25,014 bases of DNA from UBA4486 sp041984885 (lineage in GTDB: Bacteria > Pseudomonadota > Gammaproteobacteria > Eutrophobiales > Eutrophobiaceae). This document shows positions 23,055-25,014 of this stretch, piece by piece. The translations under genes were made by a program, and so were the position numbers. The DNA lies in assembly GCA_041984885.1 (NCBI GenBank), contig JBHIXH010000035.1, positions 1-25,014 of the forward strand, in the 5' to 3' direction. Positions within the stretch are counted from its first letter, which is position 1. The number at the start of each line of letters is the position of its first letter. The notes under the pieces were generated by a model. That model saw only the letters and a list, made by a program, of their open reading frames with translations. It was not told the DNA's origin and made no database searches.

Positions 23055-24554
23055 TCATGTGACTCGTTCATCTTTGTAGATCAAACAGGATAATGCACAG
23101 GCAATGGTCAAATTCAAAATGAGTCCATATAACCCCGGGTGAAAGCCAAATAATTTACCACCCTTGACTGCTTCAATACTGCCAAACGCGAGTATTAATG
23201 CGACTACGCTGCCAGCAACAATGCCAAGCATAACGGGCACCGGTTTCAGTTTGTTCCAGTGCATACCAAGCATGAAAGCCGGCACGAGCTGGATAAGCAG
23301 ATCAAACTTGCGATCAAGCAACTGGATTAACGACGCCTTGTCCTGCAAATAAATCGCCAACCAGACCAGAAACACAACCAGCACCCAGGAACATATTTTT
23401 CCAACCCGGGTCAACCGGGCCTGCTCTGACTGATTATTAATGAATACTGCATAAATATCCTTGCTCAACATTGAAGAAATACTTAACAAGGCGGAATCGG
23501 CTGTCGACATCATCGCCGATAATGCGGCCGCGAATAAAATCACGACCAGCCAATAACCGAACACGGAACCCTGTTGTATGTCTGCAAGCATGCGCGTCAG
23601 AATTTGATCGCTGGCGGCACCCTCCAGACCCTGGAAATACGCAATTGCATAGATGCCTGTCAGCACGGCAATCAACGTCGTCGTAAACGGTATAAACGCC
23701 ATCAAGGCAAGTCCCTGTCGTAACGCCGTGGCCGAGCGAGCCGCGTAGATGCGTTGAATCGCCTGCGGATACAACGCACCGGCAAATCCGACCAGCAGGA
23801 TATAACTGAGCCATTCACGCAATCGATTGGCGTCCGGATACGCTGCCTTGGTCCGGATTGTGATGGCATCCGATTGCTGAATTATTAAAGTGGCCTCATT
23901 AATCGAGCCGTATTTCTGATACAGCATGTAAAGCAGGATAAAAAAGCCGCTCATTAATATTAGACCCTGAAATGCATCGGTCCATGCGATCGCACGGATA
24001 CCACCCAACGTGCCATAGATCACCATGATCATGGTCAATAATATCACGCCATAGTTATACGCCAGGGTCGGGTCACCGGTCGTCAGCCCCTGCATCGCTC
24101 GTCCCATTGCCATTAATTGGGCAAGCAGGTAATTGCTGAGCACGACAATCATAATGATGCTGCAGATGAGGTTCAGCCATTGGTTGTTATAACGAAACTG
24201 CAGGTAATCGACCGGCGTGATGAAGCAGTGTTGTTTTGCCAGGGAATAGAGTTTGGGTGCATAGATAAGATAACAAACGATGATCGCCGTCATGAAATGC
24301 ACACACATGATCCAGGCATAACCGATCCGGTACGTCTTGCCGGTATAACCGAAAAACGTGTTACCGCTGTACTGTGTGGCATAGAGTGTTAGAAACAGTA
24401 CGACCAGACCCAGGCTGGAACCGGCCAGATAAAAATCGGCCAGAGTATTTTCCTGCCTTGCCCTGAAACCGAACCAGCCAACCAGGATCAACGATGCCAG
24501 GTAAAGACCGATGACAATCCACGCACCGGTATGAAAAGGCAGTAATTCACTCAT
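23055..24554 (-). CDS. Sodium:solute symporter (SSS family)
   Basis: A 499-residue polytopic protein with about 13 membrane segments. SSS features include LADFYLAGSSLGLVVLFLTLYATQYSGNTFFGYTG near the start, GGIRAIAWTDAFQGLILMSG in the middle, and AALSAMMSTADSALLSISSMLSKDIY, the conserved 'lsalmSTaDs.Ll..ss....Diy' stretch after which this family is easily recognised. It should import a small solute with Na+. Substrate is not determined; the neighbouring isocitrate lyase/PEP mutase family gene suggests a carboxylate (inference). The first codons overlap the end of the small membrane protein gene by 8 bases, so the two are translationally coupled. Confidence 0.92.
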   Translation of the reverse strand: MSELLPFHTGAWIVIGLYLASLILVGWFGFRARQENTLADFYLAGSSLGLVVLFLTLYATQYSGNTFFGYTGKTYRIGYAWIMCVHFMTAIIVCYLIYAPKLYSLAKQHCFITPVDYLQFRYNNQWLNLICSIIMIVVLSNYLLAQLMAMGRAMQGLTTGDPTLAYNYGVILLTMIMVIYGTLGGIRAIAWTDAFQGLILMSGFFILLYMLYQKYGSINEATLIIQQSDAITIRTKAAYPDANRLREWLSYILLVGFAGALYPQAIQRIYAARSATALRQGLALMAFIPFTTTLIAVLTGIYAIAYFQGLEGAASDQILTRMLADIQQGSVFGYWLVVILFAAALSAMMSTADSALLSISSMLSKDIYAVFINNQSEQARLTRVGKICSWVLVVFLVWLAIYLQDKASLIQLLDRKFDLLIQLVPAFMLGMHWNKLKPVPVMLGIVAGSVVALILAFGSIEAVKGGKLFGFHPGLYGLILNLTIACALSCLIYKDERVT

Positions 24555-24741
24555 CCGGCCAACGCATCGTCAGATACAACCAGGCGGTGAAAACTGAAAT
24601 GACAAATGACACGCCTAATGCCACGCTGACCCAGATCGGCATGCCGAACAACAACGCGTCAGAGTCCGGCAGATACCAGGGTATCGCCAGTGAAAACAAA
24701 ACCAGGTAAATCAGAACGATCGTTCTGACAGACAGGGGCAT
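24547..24741 (-). CDS. Small DUF3311-like membrane protein coupled to the symporter
   Basis: A 64-residue protein with two membrane helices (VRTIVLIYLVLFSLAIPWYL and WVSVALGVSFVISVFTAWLYL) and a short C-terminal tail. I chose ATG 24741 over an upstream in-frame start because the longer version adds an unrelated basic stretch overlapping the enzyme gene. It lies 4 bases after the end of the upstream enzyme gene and overlaps the symporter start by 8 bases. Small two-helix proteins like this commonly pair with SSS or related transporters and may be an accessory subunit. DUF3311 membership is a tentative match from memory. Confidence 0.7.
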   Translation of the reverse strand: MPLSVRTIVLIYLVLFSLAIPWYLPDSDALLFGMPIWVSVALGVSFVISVFTAWLYLTMRWPDE

Positions 24742-24745
24742 GCGT

Positions 24746-25014
24746 CTACGACTTGTATTGATCTTGCAGCGATAGATAATCCGGTAGTCCCAGTATCTCC
24801 TTGATCTCGTCAAAACCTACCATTTTTTCAGCCAGTGCCTGTGTGTGTCCGTCACGTTTAAATGTCTCCGCCATCTCGCGCATCGCTCTGGCTGTTAACA
24901 ACACAGAGTCAATCGGCGAGACCACGAACTTGAATCCCATTTCCTCCAGTTCGCTTGCCGTTAAGATGGGTGTTTTGCCAAATATCAACATATTCACCAG
25001 CTTTGGATGTTCGA
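24746..25014 (-). CDS. Isocitrate lyase/PEP mutase family enzyme, C-terminal fragment (5' end outside window)
   Basis: The frame is open to the window edge, reading HPKLVNMLIFGKTPILTASELEEMGFKFV, so the start lies beyond base 25014. The visible 88 or so residues fit the C-terminal end of the isocitrate lyase/PEP mutase superfamily (oxaloacetate decarboxylase or 2-methylisocitrate lyase-like): the 'vNm..gGktP.ls..eL..lGfk.v' segment followed by helices RAMREMAETFKRDG and the terminal FDEIKEILGLPDYL. The catalytic residues are upstream and not visible, so the exact reaction cannot be assigned. Operon with the small membrane protein and the symporter is likely. Confidence 0.75.
   Translation of the reverse strand, partial: EHPKLVNMLIFGKTPILTASELEEMGFKFVVSPIDSVLLTARAMREMAETFKRDGHTQALAEKMVGFDEIKEILGLPDYLSLQDQYKS

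Overview
The window looks like a stretch of chromosome from a free-living, non-enteric gammaproteobacterium. I base this on a SohB-type S49 inner-membrane peptidase, an AvtA-length valine-pyruvate aminotransferase, a DUF2333 membrane protein (a family I associate with Gammaproteobacteria), and many exported or envelope proteins. Base composition is balanced by eye. I see no rRNA, tRNA, insertion sequence, phage gene or CRISPR array. Coding density is high and no gene-free stretch exceeds 150 bases, so this is ordinary core or near-core sequence and not an island. All family names come from reading the proteins; no search was run.

Layout, left to right. (1) 1-434: the end of a degenerate EAL-domain protein, overlapping tail-to-tail with a small spermidine-synthase-like methyltransferase-fold protein (420-1181, minus). 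(2) 1284-2279: SohB, convergent with a minus-strand run of M28 peptidase, glycerate kinase and AvtA (5884 down to 2293). (3) 5914-8877: a 987-residue membrane protein fused to a spermidine-synthase-like domain, convergent with a DUF192 exported protein (8879-9379). (4) 9511-11017: a pair of exported proteins, an SRPBCC-fold protein and a YVTN beta-propeller. (5) 11090-12094: DUF2333 protein, divergent from three exported small proteins (12237-13960), two of them with Sel1 repeats. (6) 14048-19012: TetR regulator, RND/MMPL-type exporter, LolA-like periplasmic protein and outer-membrane beta-barrel. The first three overlap, and a perfect 9-bp inverted repeat sits just upstream. (7) 19149-22978: signalling genes. 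A tandem cyclic-nucleotide-binding-fold protein without an output domain converges on a membrane Ser/Thr kinase with a C-terminal TPR-like region and a secreted long-helix protein. (8) 23055-25014: a sodium:solute symporter, a tiny membrane partner and the end of an isocitrate lyase/PEP mutase family enzyme, all on the minus strand.

The most coherent multi-gene unit is the TetR-RND-LolA-barrel block. It encodes an inner-membrane pump, a periplasmic lipid-carrier fold and an outer-membrane barrel under a local repressor, and so resembles a self-contained envelope trafficking system, probably for a lipid-like cargo; the cargo cannot be read from sequence. The second is the kinase and long-helix pair, in which the kinase's C-terminal region and the partner protein should both be in the periplasm.
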